The notes under the pieces are model-generated. The model made no database searches, was not told where the DNA came from, and saw only the letters and a program-made list of their open reading frames with translations. A DNA stretch of 47,672 bases from Clostridia bacterium (GTDB taxonomy: Bacteria; Bacillota; Clostridia; Christensenellales; CAG-138), in contig JAFXSG010000040.1 of NCBI GenBank assembly GCA_017525875.1, positions 1 through 47,672 on the forward strand. The letters run 5' to 3'. The translations under genes were made by a program, and so were the position numbers. Positions 24,316 to 32,393 of this stretch are shown here, one piece after another; the first letter of the stretch is position 1; each line of letters begins with the position of its first letter.

Positions 24316-25116
24316 ATGAACGCTCTTATCGCTGCGATCCTCGGCCTTATCCAGGGCCTTTGCGAATTCCTCCCCGTCTCCTCAAGCGGGCATCTGCTGC
24401 TCGCCGAAAAGCTCTTCGGCATAGAAGACGGCGGCTATTTCTTCACGGTGCTCCTTCATCTCGGAACGCTTGCCGCCGTGCTGCTCGTCTATCGCAAGCG
24501 CATCATCGAGATGATCCTCCACCCGGTCAAACAGTTCAAATACTGGCTTTGGATGATCGTCGCAACGGTCGTGACCGTTGCAATGGCGCTCGCCTTTGAC
24601 GATGTGATCGACGAGGCGGGCAGCGGCAAGGTGCTCGGCTTCTGCTTCCTGCTGACGGCGCTGCTGCTCCTGCTCACGGATATCATGCGCAGGCGCACCC
24701 GGGCGGGCATGACCGTTCCGACCATGAAATGGTACCACGCCGTCCTTATCGGCTTCATGCAGGGCGTCGCGATCCTGCCCGGCGTTTCCCGCTCCGGCGC
24801 GACCATCACCGGCGCGACCGCCTGCCGCCTCACGAGGGAGGACTCGGCGGAGTTCAGCTTCCTGCTCTCCATCCCCGCGATCCTCGGCGGCGCGGTGCTC
24901 GAGATCCCGAAGGCCATAGCGGAAGGCACGGCGAACGTGCCCGCAGTCTCCTGCGTCGTCGGCATCGTCGTCGCGGCGGTCTCGGGCTATTTCGCGGTCC
25001 GCTTCATGATCCATCTGATAACGAAGCGTTCGCTCATCGGCTTCTCGATCTACACCGCCGCCCTTGGCGTGTTCGTGCTGCTCGATCAGTTCGTACTGCA
25101 TCTGATAAACTGGTAA
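24316..25116 (+). CDS. uppP: Undecaprenyl-diphosphatase (BacA/UppP)
   Basis: A 266-residue polytopic membrane enzyme that converts undecaprenyl diphosphate to the monophosphate, recycling the lipid carrier for peptidoglycan and other wall polymers; overproduction gives bacitracin resistance. Both family motifs are intact: QGLCEFLPVSSSGH near the start (residues 14-27) and LPGVSRSGAT (about 155-164). The start is fixed by the usual N-terminus. A TATAAT at 24263-24268 may be its -10 box but no good -35 is visible. A terminator follows. Confidence 0.95.
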   Translation: MNALIAAILGLIQGLCEFLPVSSSGHLLLAEKLFGIEDGGYFFTVLLHLGTLAAVLLVYRKRIIEMILHPVKQFKYWLWMIVATVVTVAMALAFDDVIDEAGSGKVLGFCFLLTALLLLLTDIMRRRTRAGMTVPTMKWYHAVLIGFMQGVAILPGVSRSGATITGATACRLTREDSAEFSFLLSIPAILGGAVLEIPKAIAEGTANVPAVSCVVGIVVAAVSGYFAVRFMIHLITKRSLIGFSIYTAALGVFVLLDQFVLHLINW

Positions 25117-25129
25117 AACGCTTTTCATC

Positions 25130-25158
25130 GCCCCGTTTCAAACGGGGCTTATTTTTTT
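25130..25158 (+). terminator. Intrinsic terminator after uppP
   Basis: GCCCCGTT (25130-25137) pairs with AACGGGGC (25141-25148), followed by TTATTTTTTT. Confidence 0.9.
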
Positions 25159-25168
25159 GCAAACACTA

Positions 25169-25197
25169 TTGACAACGCAGGATAAGTGTACTATAAT
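25169..25197 (+). promoter_or_regulatory. Consensus sigma-A promoter of the GntR/ABC operon
   Basis: TTGACA (25169-25174), 17 bp, TATAAT (25192-25197), a perfect match. The -10 box is embedded in the operator-like dyad at 25187-25200. Confidence 0.85.
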
Positions 25198-25227
25198 ACA
25201 TAACACAGTTAATAATGCTATAATACA
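25187..25227. promoter_or_regulatory. Operator-like dyad and direct repeat at the GntR promoter
   Basis: TGTA-N6-TACA (25187-25200) overlaps the -10 box. The 10-mer CTATAATACA occurs at 25191-25200 and again at 25218-25227, 27 bp apart. Both positions suit binding of a dimeric repressor, presumably the GntR protein encoded next. Confidence 0.5.
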
Positions 25228-25246
25228 GCGAGAGGAGGAATGGGAA

Positions 25247-25657
25247 TTGCTGATAGACAAACATTCGCGCACACCGCTCTACGAGCAGGTGATAGCGCAG
25301 GTCGAGCGCGGGATATTGACCGGCGAATTCGCGCCGGATGCGCAGATCCCGTCCGTCAGAGCGCTTTCGATGGAGCTTGCGGTCAACCCGAACACGCTCC
25401 AGAAGGCGTATGCTGAACTCGAACGCCGCGGATTATGCTATTCCGTGCCGGGCAACGGCCGCTTCGTTTCGGCGGATGCTGCCGATAAACTGCGCACGAT
25501 GAAGCGCGAACTGCTCGAACGCATCGCGTCGCTTTCAAGGGAGCTTCGCGTTTCCGGCGTTCATGAAGAAGAAGTGATCAAAGCCGTGCGAACGGCATAC
25601 GCGGACGGGGACGGAATCATCGGTCCCAATAATAAAAAGGAGGATAACGATCAATGA
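25247..25657 (+). CDS. GntR family (YtrA subfamily) transcriptional regulator
   Basis: A 136-residue protein: winged helix-turn-helix with PLYEQVIAQVERGILTGEFAPDAQIPSVRALSMELAVNPNTLQKAY signature positions, followed by a short C-terminal helix, as in the YtrA subfamily that lacks a large ligand domain. I choose the TTG at 25247 as start: GAGGAGG (25232-25238) lies 8 bases upstream and the family normally begins close to this point; no ATG is in this frame there. It overlaps the ABC ATPase gene by four bases (ATGA), so it is the autoregulated first gene of that operon. YtrA-like regulators often respond to cell-wall antibiotics. Confidence 0.88.
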   Translation: MLIDKHSRTPLYEQVIAQVERGILTGEFAPDAQIPSVRALSMELAVNPNTLQKAYAELERRGLCYSVPGNGRFVSADAADKLRTMKRELLERIASLSRELRVSGVHEEEVIKAVRTAYADGDGIIGPNNKKEDNDQ

Positions 25658-26553
25658 TCGAGATAACAAATCTGACAAAAGGCTTCGGCAGCGTAAAGGC
25701 GCTCGATAACGTCACCTGCCGGATCGACAGCGGCTGCGTGTTCGGCATGGTCGGCGCAAACGGCGCGGGCAAGAGCACGCTGCTCCGCCTGCTCGCGGGC
25801 GTCTACGTACCCGACGACGGTACCGTCACGCTTGACGGCGAGCAAATCTACGACAACCCCGCCGCGAAGGAGCGCATCATGTTCTCGCCGGACACCATGC
25901 GCCTCGTCGGCGCCGGCGCGTCGCTTCGCCGCATGGCGGATTTTTACGCCGCAAGCTACAAAAAGTTCTCATACGAAAAGTTCACGCAGCTCTCAAAGCT
26001 GTTCGGGCTCGATCCCAAAATGAACATCCGCGCGATGAGCAAGGGCATGACCAAGCAGTCGCAGACGATCCTCACCCTCTCCTGCGGGGCGGACGTAATC
26101 CTCTTCGACGAGACCTTCGACGGGCTCGACCCGGTCGCGAGGAACGTGGCGAAGAAGCTGCTTTACCGCGAGGTCTGCGACAACGGCACGACCGTCATCG
26201 TCACCAGCCACTCCCTGCGCGAGCTTGAGGACTTCGCCGACCAGCTCGCCATGCTCTACAAGGGCAAGATCGTGCTTCAGAGCGACGTGGAAGGCCTCAA
26301 AACAAGGCTGTTCAAGGTCCAGCTCGCGTTCGAGCAGGAGCATACCCGCGAGGATTTCACGCAGCTCGATCTTCTCTCGTTCACGAAGAACGGCAAGGTC
26401 ATCAACCTGATCATCCGTTCGGACCGCGAGCAGGCGGAAGCCATCCTGAACGGCATGGATCCCGTGTTCATGGAGGTCTTGCCCCTGTCGCTCGAAGAGG
26501 TGTTCACCTATGAGATGGATACCCTCGGCTACAAATTCAGCGAGATCATGTAA
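25654..26553 (+). CDS. ABC transporter ATP-binding protein (YtrB-like)
   Basis: A 299-residue ATPase subunit with Walker A GANGAGKST (34-42), Walker B VILFDE (148-153), D-loop GLDP and switch His in TSHSLRE. The signature motif is the degenerate MSKGMTKQ (128-135), as is usual in the YtrB/EcsA-like group. The last 90 residues form an extra domain. AAAGGAGG lies upstream and the ATG overlaps the regulator's stop. It should energise the permease encoded 11 bases downstream. Confidence 0.93.
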   Translation: MIEITNLTKGFGSVKALDNVTCRIDSGCVFGMVGANGAGKSTLLRLLAGVYVPDDGTVTLDGEQIYDNPAAKERIMFSPDTMRLVGAGASLRRMADFYAASYKKFSYEKFTQLSKLFGLDPKMNIRAMSKGMTKQSQTILTLSCGADVILFDETFDGLDPVARNVAKKLLYREVCDNGTTVIVTSHSLRELEDFADQLAMLYKGKIVLQSDVEGLKTRLFKVQLAFEQEHTREDFTQLDLLSFTKNGKVINLIIRSDREQAEAILNGMDPVFMEVLPLSLEEVFTYEMDTLGYKFSEIM

Positions 26554-26564
26554 GGAGGCGCGCA

Positions 26565-28742
26565 ATGACTGAAACCAAAGTAAAGGCACCGTTCATCAGC
26601 GGGCCGTATTATAAAGAGATCTTCCGCGAGATGAAGACGATCGGAATCATCTTCTGCGTACTGCAGACGGTCGTCGGCCTGCTCGAAAACTTCGGCAGCC
26701 CCATCCTCGCGCTGTTCATCATGTTCACCGGCACCGGCAGGTACCAGAACGTGATGCTCGTGTACTTCTTCGTCGCCGCGCTCAACTTCCTTAACGCCTA
26801 TATCAAGCGCAGCGCGTGGGACCTTCGGGGCAGTCTGCCGCTCAAGAAGCGGACGGTCTTCGCCTCCCATCTCGCGGCGGCGCTCACCTGGGCGGCGCTC
26901 ATCTTCATCGCCAACTACGTCGGCATGCTGTTCGGCGAGCTGCTGAGGCTCATCCCCGGCGTGAACGCCGCATCCGTTCCCGCGGGCTATATCGGCGCAG
27001 GCGCAGCGCTGCTCCAGCAGGCCATGCTCGGCCTCATCGTCTACGGCGTCATCACCATGCTCGGCTCCGTCGTGAACAAGGCGTTCTCGCTGCTGATCGC
27101 CGGCGCGGTCATCGTGCTCGTTCCGGTGCTCTACTTCGGCTTTGCGCAGGGCATGAGCACGAGCACCTTCAGCATAATCGAGCATCTGCTCCCGATCGGC
27201 CTCAAGGCAAGAACGGCCGTGCTGACCGTCCTCACCGAGCTTGCGGCGGCCGCGGCGATCGTGCTCGCGTATATCGCCTTTTCGAGATCGCAGGCGGAGA
27301 CCCATAACAAGCCCGCCCGCACGAAGGCGATCCATATCGCGATCGGCGTGGGCCTCGCAGCGCTCGTCGGCCTCTTCGTAATGAGGTCGGTCGGCGCGAT
27401 CAGCTCCGTTTCCGTGCAGTCGATCGCTCAGGGCAGCAGCGACAGCACGGGCACGGTGCTTCTCGGCGCGATCATCGCGCTCGTGCTGATGCTCATCAGC
27501 TATATGGTCTATATGTGGGTCTCGCTCAAGAGCTTCAAAAAAGCCTGCAAGAACCTTGTATTCCTGCCGATCGCGATCGTGTTAATCGCTTCCGCTCTGC
27601 TCTTTACGGGCTTTGCGGACAGGCAGTTTGAAAAGCTCGACGCAAGCGTGAACAACATGGACCACGTCGTGATCCCGAGCGGCGAATACAGCGACGGGAT
27701 AGTCGATATAGCCTCGAACATGCTCTTCGGCGGAAGCTCGGTCCGGCGCGGCAGCGACGGTTCCGAAAGGGTAAAGCTGACCGACGCGGGGCTCCTGCGC
27801 GAGGCGGCGGGACTGCTTTCGACCAAGCTTGCGGGCTCTGAGTTCGGCACCGGCCTGGCGATGATCGACGAGCTCCTCTTCGGCGCGATCTACGGCAACA
27901 CCCGGAATGTCGATATCGCACTGAAAAACGGCGGCACCTGGACCGTGAACATCTCGGATTACGAATTCAGGGAGAAGCTTGTTCCGTACGTGAACGACAA
28001 TGCGGACTACGTCGCCCGCTATACGGATATGAAGCGCTTCCGCGGCGGCAGCGTCGTCGGGACCGACGGGCTGGACCGCCGGTTCGCAAAGACCCTGATC
28101 GCGGAGCTCGAGAGCCTGTCCCCGGCGGACCGCCTCGAAGTGTTCACGGACAGCACTTCGTACAGCTTGCTGGATCCCTACGTGGATCTCGGAACGGTCT
28201 CCGACAGCCTTGCGATCCTGACGCTCGCTTCGCCCACCTACGACCACGTGACGCCGGTCCGGCTGACCGAAAAACTGCCGAAGACAAGGCTCATGTATAT
28301 GCAGCAGCTCAGCGAGAACGCGCGTAAGGCCCGCGGCTTCGACGAATTCACCGAAAAGCTCAAGGCGGCCGATTACAGGGACTTCTACGGCAATTTGATC
28401 CTGATCGGCGGCGGCAGCGTGAACGAATACAACTTCAGCTACTGGCCGAATGACCGGGATTACGAGGGCTCGTACCTCAGCTACCAGAAGCGCATCTCGG
28501 CCATGCTCGCGGATATAATAACGGAAAACCGTCCGATCGAAGGCGCGGAATACGTCGTCGGCGTCGCTATCAACGATTTCAGTATCGACGGCCTCAAGGA
28601 CAGCAGCTACGGCCGTTCCCTGATCCACGATAAGACCGTGTTCATGGGAGTGAGCCGCGAGACTTACGAGGAGCTTATGGAGCTGTTCGCCTACGAGATG
28701 GACGGCGGTGACCCGATCGACGGCGGATCCGAATGGATGTAA
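26565..28742 (+). CDS. ABC transporter permease with large C-terminal soluble domain
   Basis: A 725-residue membrane protein with about nine hydrophobic segments in the first half (roughly 26-50, 62-80, 98-122, 147-168, 172-193, 214-240, 255-280, 296-318, 334-354) and a soluble C-terminal half of about 370 residues. It is likely the ABC-2-type permease partner of the preceding ATPase. The soluble half is polar and without a motif I know; related clostridial proteins carry a domain of unknown function at this place. Transported substrate unknown. TAAGGAGG precedes the ATG; a terminator follows. Confidence 0.82.
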   Translation: MTETKVKAPFISGPYYKEIFREMKTIGIIFCVLQTVVGLLENFGSPILALFIMFTGTGRYQNVMLVYFFVAALNFLNAYIKRSAWDLRGSLPLKKRTVFASHLAAALTWAALIFIANYVGMLFGELLRLIPGVNAASVPAGYIGAGAALLQQAMLGLIVYGVITMLGSVVNKAFSLLIAGAVIVLVPVLYFGFAQGMSTSTFSIIEHLLPIGLKARTAVLTVLTELAAAAAIVLAYIAFSRSQAETHNKPARTKAIHIAIGVGLAALVGLFVMRSVGAISSVSVQSIAQGSSDSTGTVLLGAIIALVLMLISYMVYMWVSLKSFKKACKNLVFLPIAIVLIASALLFTGFADRQFEKLDASVNNMDHVVIPSGEYSDGIVDIASNMLFGGSSVRRGSDGSERVKLTDAGLLREAAGLLSTKLAGSEFGTGLAMIDELLFGAIYGNTRNVDIALKNGGTWTVNISDYEFREKLVPYVNDNADYVARYTDMKRFRGGSVVGTDGLDRRFAKTLIAELESLSPADRLEVFTDSTSYSLLDPYVDLGTVSDSLAILTLASPTYDHVTPVRLTEKLPKTRLMYMQQLSENARKARGFDEFTEKLKAADYRDFYGNLILIGGGSVNEYNFSYWPNDRDYEGSYLSYQKRISAMLADIITENRPIEGAEYVVGVAINDFSIDGLKDSSYGRSLIHDKTVFMGVSRETYEELMELFAYEMDGGDPIDGGSEWM

Positions 28743-28766
28743 CAAAACAAACATACACACGGTATG

Positions 28767-28796
28767 GAGCCCCCGCTTTGAGCGGGGGCTCTTTTC
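28767..28796 (+). terminator. Intrinsic terminator after the ABC operon
   Basis: GAGCCCCCGCT (28767-28777), loop TTG, AGCGGGGGCTC (28781-28791), then TTTTC. Confidence 0.88.
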
Positions 28797-28811
28797 ATGC
28801 GCCCATCCGTC

Positions 28812-28838
28812 ACGTTTCGACAAATTCCGGCATAATAT
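28812..28838 (+). promoter_or_regulatory. Putative sporulation (sigma-K-like) promoter of the cotJ operon
   Basis: AC at 28812-28813, 17 bp, CATAATAT at 28831-28838, which fits the late mother-cell pattern AC-N16/17-CATANNNT. No sigma-A promoter is visible here. Sigma-E control is the alternative, as for cotJ in Bacillus. Confidence 0.4.
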
Positions 28839-28867
28839 GTACAAACCCCGGAAGGAGGGCTAATGAT

Positions 28868-29119
28868 ATGAATGAAATCGTGATTGCCAGGGCGGCGGGC
28901 TGCTGCTGCGGCATGAATGAACAGCAGGCTTTTGAGGACCTGACCACCGTCCCCGCGGGCGGCGTATCCGGCGGGCTCGGCGCCTGCGGCTATTCAGCCG
29001 AAACGAACCGTCTCCCGAGGACGATCATCCTCCCGCAGACCTACCGCGAGGGCTTCTGCCCCGAAGGCGCGCTCGAAACGGGCACCATGTTCCCGGAGCT
29101 TGCGGACAGCTATAGGTGA
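28868..29119 (+). CDS. cotJA: Spore coat associated protein CotJA
   Basis: An 83-residue protein whose last part, EGALETGTMFPELADSY, is the CotJA hallmark (EAL-x-x-GTLFPEL in relatives). The N-terminal half is longer than in Bacillus and carries a CCC cluster. The ATG at 28868 has GGAGGG about 9 bases upstream. It is the first gene of cotJA-cotJB-cotJC, whose products form part of the inner spore coat and need each other for assembly. Confidence 0.85.
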   Translation: MNEIVIARAAGCCCGMNEQQAFEDLTTVPAGGVSGGLGACGYSAETNRLPRTIILPQTYREGFCPEGALETGTMFPELADSYR

Positions 29120-29131
29120 GGAGGTATCGCT

Positions 29132-29371
29132 ATGACCCGTGAAGAACTTTTGAACAGGATCAGCGAGATCCAGTTCGTCTGCGTGGAGCTCAATCTCTAT
29201 CTCGACACCCACCCGGACGACGCGAACGCCGCTGCCGACTATTACAGCTATTCCGTGATGCTGAACGGGCTGATGAAGTCCTACGAGCAGCAGTACGGTC
29301 CGCTGCTCGGCTTCGGCCACTCTGCCGCCGCTGAGGGCAGCTGGGTCTGCTCCGAATGGCCTTTTGAATGA
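29132..29371 (+). CDS. cotJB: Spore coat protein CotJB
   Basis: A 79-residue protein matching the CotJB domain along its length: ELLNRISEIQFVCVELNLYLDTHPDD and, later, YYSYSVMLNGLMKSYEQQYGPL. GAGGAGG precedes the ATG. It sits 12 bases after cotJA and 18 before cotJC, in the usual order. Confidence 0.93.
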   Translation: MTREELLNRISEIQFVCVELNLYLDTHPDDANAAADYYSYSVMLNGLMKSYEQQYGPLLGFGHSAAAEGSWVCSEWPFE

Positions 29372-29389
29372 GTAAAGGAAGGATAAGCT

Positions 29390-29974
29390 ATGTGGATCTA
29401 TCAGAAAAAGCTTGAGTTCCCAGTGAACATCACAAATCCCGACCTGCGCATGGCAAAGCAGCTCATGGCGCAGTACGGCGGGCCGGACAGCGAGCTCGGC
29501 GCCGCCACGCGGTACCTGACACAGCGTTTTTCCATGCCGGACGACCGCATTCGCGCCACGCTGAACGATATCGGCACGGAGGAGCTTGCGCATTGGGAGA
29601 TCGTGGGCGTCATGATCATGCAGTCCATGCGCGGCGCTTCCCTCCGCGAGCTCGAGGAGGCGGGCCTTCTCGGCTATTACACCATCCATAACCACGCCGT
29701 GTTCCCGGCGGACCCGAACGGCATCCCGTTCACCGCGTCCTATATCCAGGCCAGCGGCGACCCGATCACCGATATCACCTGGGACATGGCGGCGGAGCAG
29801 GGCGCGAGGGCGACCTACGAACACCTGATGAACATGACGGACAGCGAGGAATACCTCGCGCCGCTGCGCTTCCTCCGTGCGAGGGAGATCGTCCACTACC
29901 AGCGCTTCGGCGAGTGTCTGAACATTTTGAACGAACTGTTTCCGGACGGCAAACAGAACCTGATGCGCAGGTAA
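29390..29974 (+). CDS. cotJC: Spore coat protein CotJC, manganese catalase family
   Basis: A 194-residue ferritin-like protein of the manganese-catalase family, the usual CotJC length. Metal-ligand candidates are Glu35, Glu65 and His68 (TEELAHWE), and the Glu/His pair in REIVHYQRF near the C-terminus. It is a coat component and may break down hydrogen peroxide. AAAGGAAGG lies before the ATG. A terminator ends the operon at 29988. Confidence 0.95.
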   Translation: MWIYQKKLEFPVNITNPDLRMAKQLMAQYGGPDSELGAATRYLTQRFSMPDDRIRATLNDIGTEELAHWEIVGVMIMQSMRGASLRELEEAGLLGYYTIHNHAVFPADPNGIPFTASYIQASGDPITDITWDMAAEQGARATYEHLMNMTDSEEYLAPLRFLRAREIVHYQRFGECLNILNELFPDGKQNLMRR

Positions 29975-29987
29975 AGCAAACAGCCCG

Positions 29988-30018
29988 GGCCGTGCCTTCA
30001 AAGAGGCACGGCCTTTAT
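29988..30018 (+). terminator. Terminator after cotJC
   Basis: GGCCGTGCCT (29988-29997) pairs with AGGCACGGCC (30004-30013), followed by TTTATAT. Confidence 0.8.
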
Positions 30019-30284
30019 ATCAATAATGGAGAAAATGGTGCGCAAGTGGGTGAGGATTGCGGTATTATGCCGGGATCTATCGAAAGAATGGTACTGCAGC
30101 CTATCTATATTCCCAAAAATAAAAGCAAAATGGTAATATGGTGCAGGAATGCAGCAAAACGAAAAGCAGCGCGCCTGCCGGTCGGAATGCGCGGCAGAGG
30201 CGGCGGTATTGCGAAAGGCGGCGGATTGTGTTATACTAAATCCAAAGCGGGCGCAATCCCGCCGGATGAAAGGCTGTTTATTCA
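30019..30284. other. Intergenic region after the cotJ operon
   Basis: About 265 bases with no convincing gene. Apart from the promoter at 30209-30237 I see nothing certain. A long open frame crosses it, but it has no ribosome site and runs into the real gene at 30285. Confidence 0.5.
30209..30237 (+). promoter_or_regulatory. Sigma-A promoter for the 30285 gene
   Basis: TTGCGA (30209-30214), 17 bp, TATACT (30232-30237), about 40 bases before the ATG. Confidence 0.65.
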
Positions 30285-30893
30285 ATGGATAATAAAAAAA
30301 CAAAGGGAAAGGCGAAAGCGCAGGAAGATAAGCGCAGTCCGCTCGGCGTCGCCCGGCGCGGCGTGTGGTACCTGCTCCGCCTGCTGCTCATAATAACGCT
30401 TGCAGTGTCGCTCTGCTACGCGGCGCTCGTCGAGGCGATGTACGTCAGCAACATCTACATCATCGTTTCGGAGGGCATGGAGATGCGTGCGTCCTGCATC
30501 CTCGGCACCGTCGACAAGAACGAGCTTACGGAGCATTTCGACGAAAACTGGCTCATACGCGACAGCGCGCTCGAAAGCGGACTTTACGACGCGTACCGCG
30601 TCGATTCCTACGACTACCGCCTGAGCATCGAAAAATTCAAGGTGCTGCCCTGGTCCAAGACCGCGACGCTGCAGGTGCTCGAGCGCGTGCTCAATATCCA
30701 GGCGCCCGCCTACAACGACGACACGACCGACCCGGCGCCGGCGTGGACTGACTCCCGCATGAAGATCACGCTCGAAAAGGTGGAGGGGCGCTGGTACATA
30801 ACCGAACTCGAGGTGCTGGAGCTCAGCCCGGAGGTCGAGCCTAGGCCCACGCCGGATTATTCCCAGCTCGAGACCTATATCCCGCATTACTGA
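30285..30893 (+). CDS. Single-pass membrane protein, function unknown
   Basis: A 202-residue protein: a basic, lysine-rich start (1-25), one helix (about 29-50) and an outside domain of about 150 residues with many aromatic and acidic residues. No family is recognised. The ribosome site is weak (AAAGGC about 12 bases upstream). It is transcribed alone between a promoter and a terminator. Confidence 0.7.
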   Translation: MDNKKTKGKAKAQEDKRSPLGVARRGVWYLLRLLLIITLAVSLCYAALVEAMYVSNIYIIVSEGMEMRASCILGTVDKNELTEHFDENWLIRDSALESGLYDAYRVDSYDYRLSIEKFKVLPWSKTATLQVLERVLNIQAPAYNDDTTDPAPAWTDSRMKITLEKVEGRWYITELEVLELSPEVEPRPTPDYSQLETYIPHY

Positions 30894-30897
30894 CGCA

Positions 30898-30932
30898 AAA
30901 AAAACTGCCGGGGTTCCCGGCAGTTTTACTGT
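30898..30932. terminator. Bidirectional terminator
   Basis: AAAACTGCCGGG (30901-30912), loop GTT, CCCGGCAGTTTT (30916-30927): a perfect 12-bp stem with A and T flanks on both sides, between convergent genes. Confidence 0.9.
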
Positions 30933-30943
30933 TTTATATGCTT

Positions 30944-31267
30944 TCAGTTCAGCCCGCGCCTGAGGAATTCCTCGAGGCAGGGCTTTTCTTTTACGGTGTA
31001 GCGCCGCCCGTACGCGTCGCGCTCAAGCACCGAAAGGTCGATGAGCGTCCTGCGGATCGTTGCCGGATCCCCGAAAGTGTGCAGCGCCAGGAGCGCCTCA
31101 TTTAGCTCGCGCTCCGTCCATTCGCCGTCCGCGGGAAGCCGGTCCGCGATAAGGTACAGCCCGAGAAGCTGCCTTTTACGCTTTGCGGGCATCGCGGTCA
31201 GGCGCATTGCTTCATCAAGGAACGAGCGCAGCTCCGTGCGAATCAGTTTTTCTTCGGACTCGGTCAA
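30944..31267 (-). CDS. DUF2087 domain protein
   Basis: A 107-residue protein matching DUF2087: WTERELNEALLALHTFGDPATIRRTLIDLSVLERDAYGRRYTV follows the family pattern (YTE-x-E-x-N, D-x-a-x-x-RR-x-LID, L-x-R-x-x-x-G-x-x-Y), which looks like a winged-helix fold. In other bacteria the domain is often attached to regulators, so DNA binding is possible. It is the last gene of the run starting with the DivIC-like gene, 17 bases after the phosphodiesterase. Confidence 0.82.
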   Translation of the reverse strand: MTESEEKLIRTELRSFLDEAMRLTAMPAKRKRQLLGLYLIADRLPADGEWTERELNEALLALHTFGDPATIRRTLIDLSVLERDAYGRRYTVKEKPCLEEFLRRGLN

Positions 31268-31284
31268 GCTAAAGCTCCCTTCGG

Positions 31285-31776
31285 TCAGATCGTCACTATC
31301 TTCGCCAGCAGTTTCCCGTTCTCGATAGTGAGCAGCCCCGCGGAGGGCTTGCGGCCGGCGCGGGGGCGGGAGGTGCTGCCGGGGTTCATAACGAGGATAC
31401 CGTCCTTCATGGCGACCTCGCTGATATGCGTGTGCCCGTAGAGCAGCGCGTTCGCGCCGCGGCGGATCGCCAGATCGCGTGCGTCGTAGGTCGAATAACC
31501 GTCGATGCCGTGCCTGTGCCCGTGAACGAGCAGCAGCTTCACGCCTTCAAGCTCAACAAGAAGCTCGTGACCGAAGCTGCCTTTCGGCGGGTGGACGAAA
31601 TCGCAGTTGCCGAGCACGGCATACAGGGGCTTGCCGAGTTTTTCGCAAATCGTCTCCGCGTCCGCGGCGTAGTCCCCAAGGTGCACTACGGCGTCGTACT
31701 GACCGACCGCCGCAAGCGCCTGAGCGACCGAGTATTCGTTCCCGTGGGAATCCGAGATGACGGCAAGGCGGATCAT
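31285..31776 (-). CDS. YfcE/MJ0936-type metallophosphodiesterase
   Basis: A 163-residue single-domain phosphodiesterase with the motifs SDSHGN, LGDYAAD, LGNCD, VHGHRHG and YGHTH, all metal ligands of the calcineurin-like fold; the normal length of the family. It probably cleaves phosphodiester bonds; the natural substrate is unknown. Its ATG overlaps the rdgB stop (ATGA), and GAGGAG lies just upstream within rdgB. Confidence 0.93.
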   Translation of the reverse strand: MIRLAVISDSHGNEYSVAQALAAVGQYDAVVHLGDYAADAETICEKLGKPLYAVLGNCDFVHPPKGSFGHELLVELEGVKLLLVHGHRHGIDGYSTYDARDLAIRRGANALLYGHTHISEVAMKDGILVMNPGSTSRPRAGRKPSAGLLTIENGKLLAKIVTI

Positions 31777-32369
31777 GCGTTCTCCTCATCGAGCGCCGCA
31801 AGCAGCAGCATCAGCGCGTTGTGCCTGTGGCTGACGGAGTTCTTCGTTTCGGGATCGAGCTCGGCAAAGGTCATGCCAAACGGTTCGTAATAGAACAGCG
31901 GATCGTAGCCGAAGCCGTTTTCGCCTCGTTCCTCTCCGATGATCTTGCCGCAGACCTTTCCGACGGCCTCGGCAAGCACTTTGCCGTCTGAAACGAGCAC
32001 CATCGAGCAGGCGAAGTGCGCGTCACGCTCCTCATAGGGAACGTCCCTGAGCGCTTCGACCAGCTTTTTCCTGTTCGCCGCGTCGTCGTGTCCTTCGCCG
32101 GCATACCTTGCGGAGTACACGCCGGGCGCGCCGCCGAGCGCGTCCACGCAGAGGCCGGAATCGTCCGCGAGCACCGCATCCCCGGGGAGCAGGGCGGCGG
32201 TCTCGAGCGCCTTCTTGCGGGCGTTGCCGAGGAAGCTGTCCGCGTCTTCGACCACGTCCAGCTCGATGCCGGCGTCCCTCATGGAGAGCACCTCGTCAAA
32301 GCGGTGGCCGAGGATCTCACGGATCTCACGGATCTTGTGTTTGTTGTTCGATGCAATGATAAGCCGCAT
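31773..32369 (-). CDS. rdgB: XTP/dITP diphosphatase (RdgB/HAM1)
   Basis: A 198-residue nucleotide-sanitising enzyme that hydrolyses XTP, ITP and dITP to the monophosphates, keeping damaged purines out of DNA and RNA. Motifs: IIASNNKHKIREI at the N-terminus, LADDSGLCVDALGGAPGVYSARYAG, GYDPLF and SHRHNAL near the end. Translationally coupled with the next gene and 24 bases after the Ppx/GppA gene. Family synteny with the YfcE-like phosphodiesterase is common. Confidence 0.96.
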   Translation of the reverse strand: MRLIIASNNKHKIREIREILGHRFDEVLSMRDAGIELDVVEDADSFLGNARKKALETAALLPGDAVLADDSGLCVDALGGAPGVYSARYAGEGHDDAANRKKLVEALRDVPYEERDAHFACSMVLVSDGKVLAEAVGKVCGKIIGEERGENGFGYDPLFYYEPFGMTFAELDPETKNSVSHRHNALMLLLAALDEENA

Positions 32370-32393
32370 AATTATCTCCGTTCAAATAGATTT

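Noticed and set aside
28863-28871. ATG-ATA-TGA mini-frame just before cotJA
   Set aside because: Two codons only; the overlapping ATG at 28868 starts the real gene.
29914-30393. Open frame crossing the cotJC end and the following gene start
   Set aside because: Runs through a terminator and overlaps two better genes; no ribosome site.
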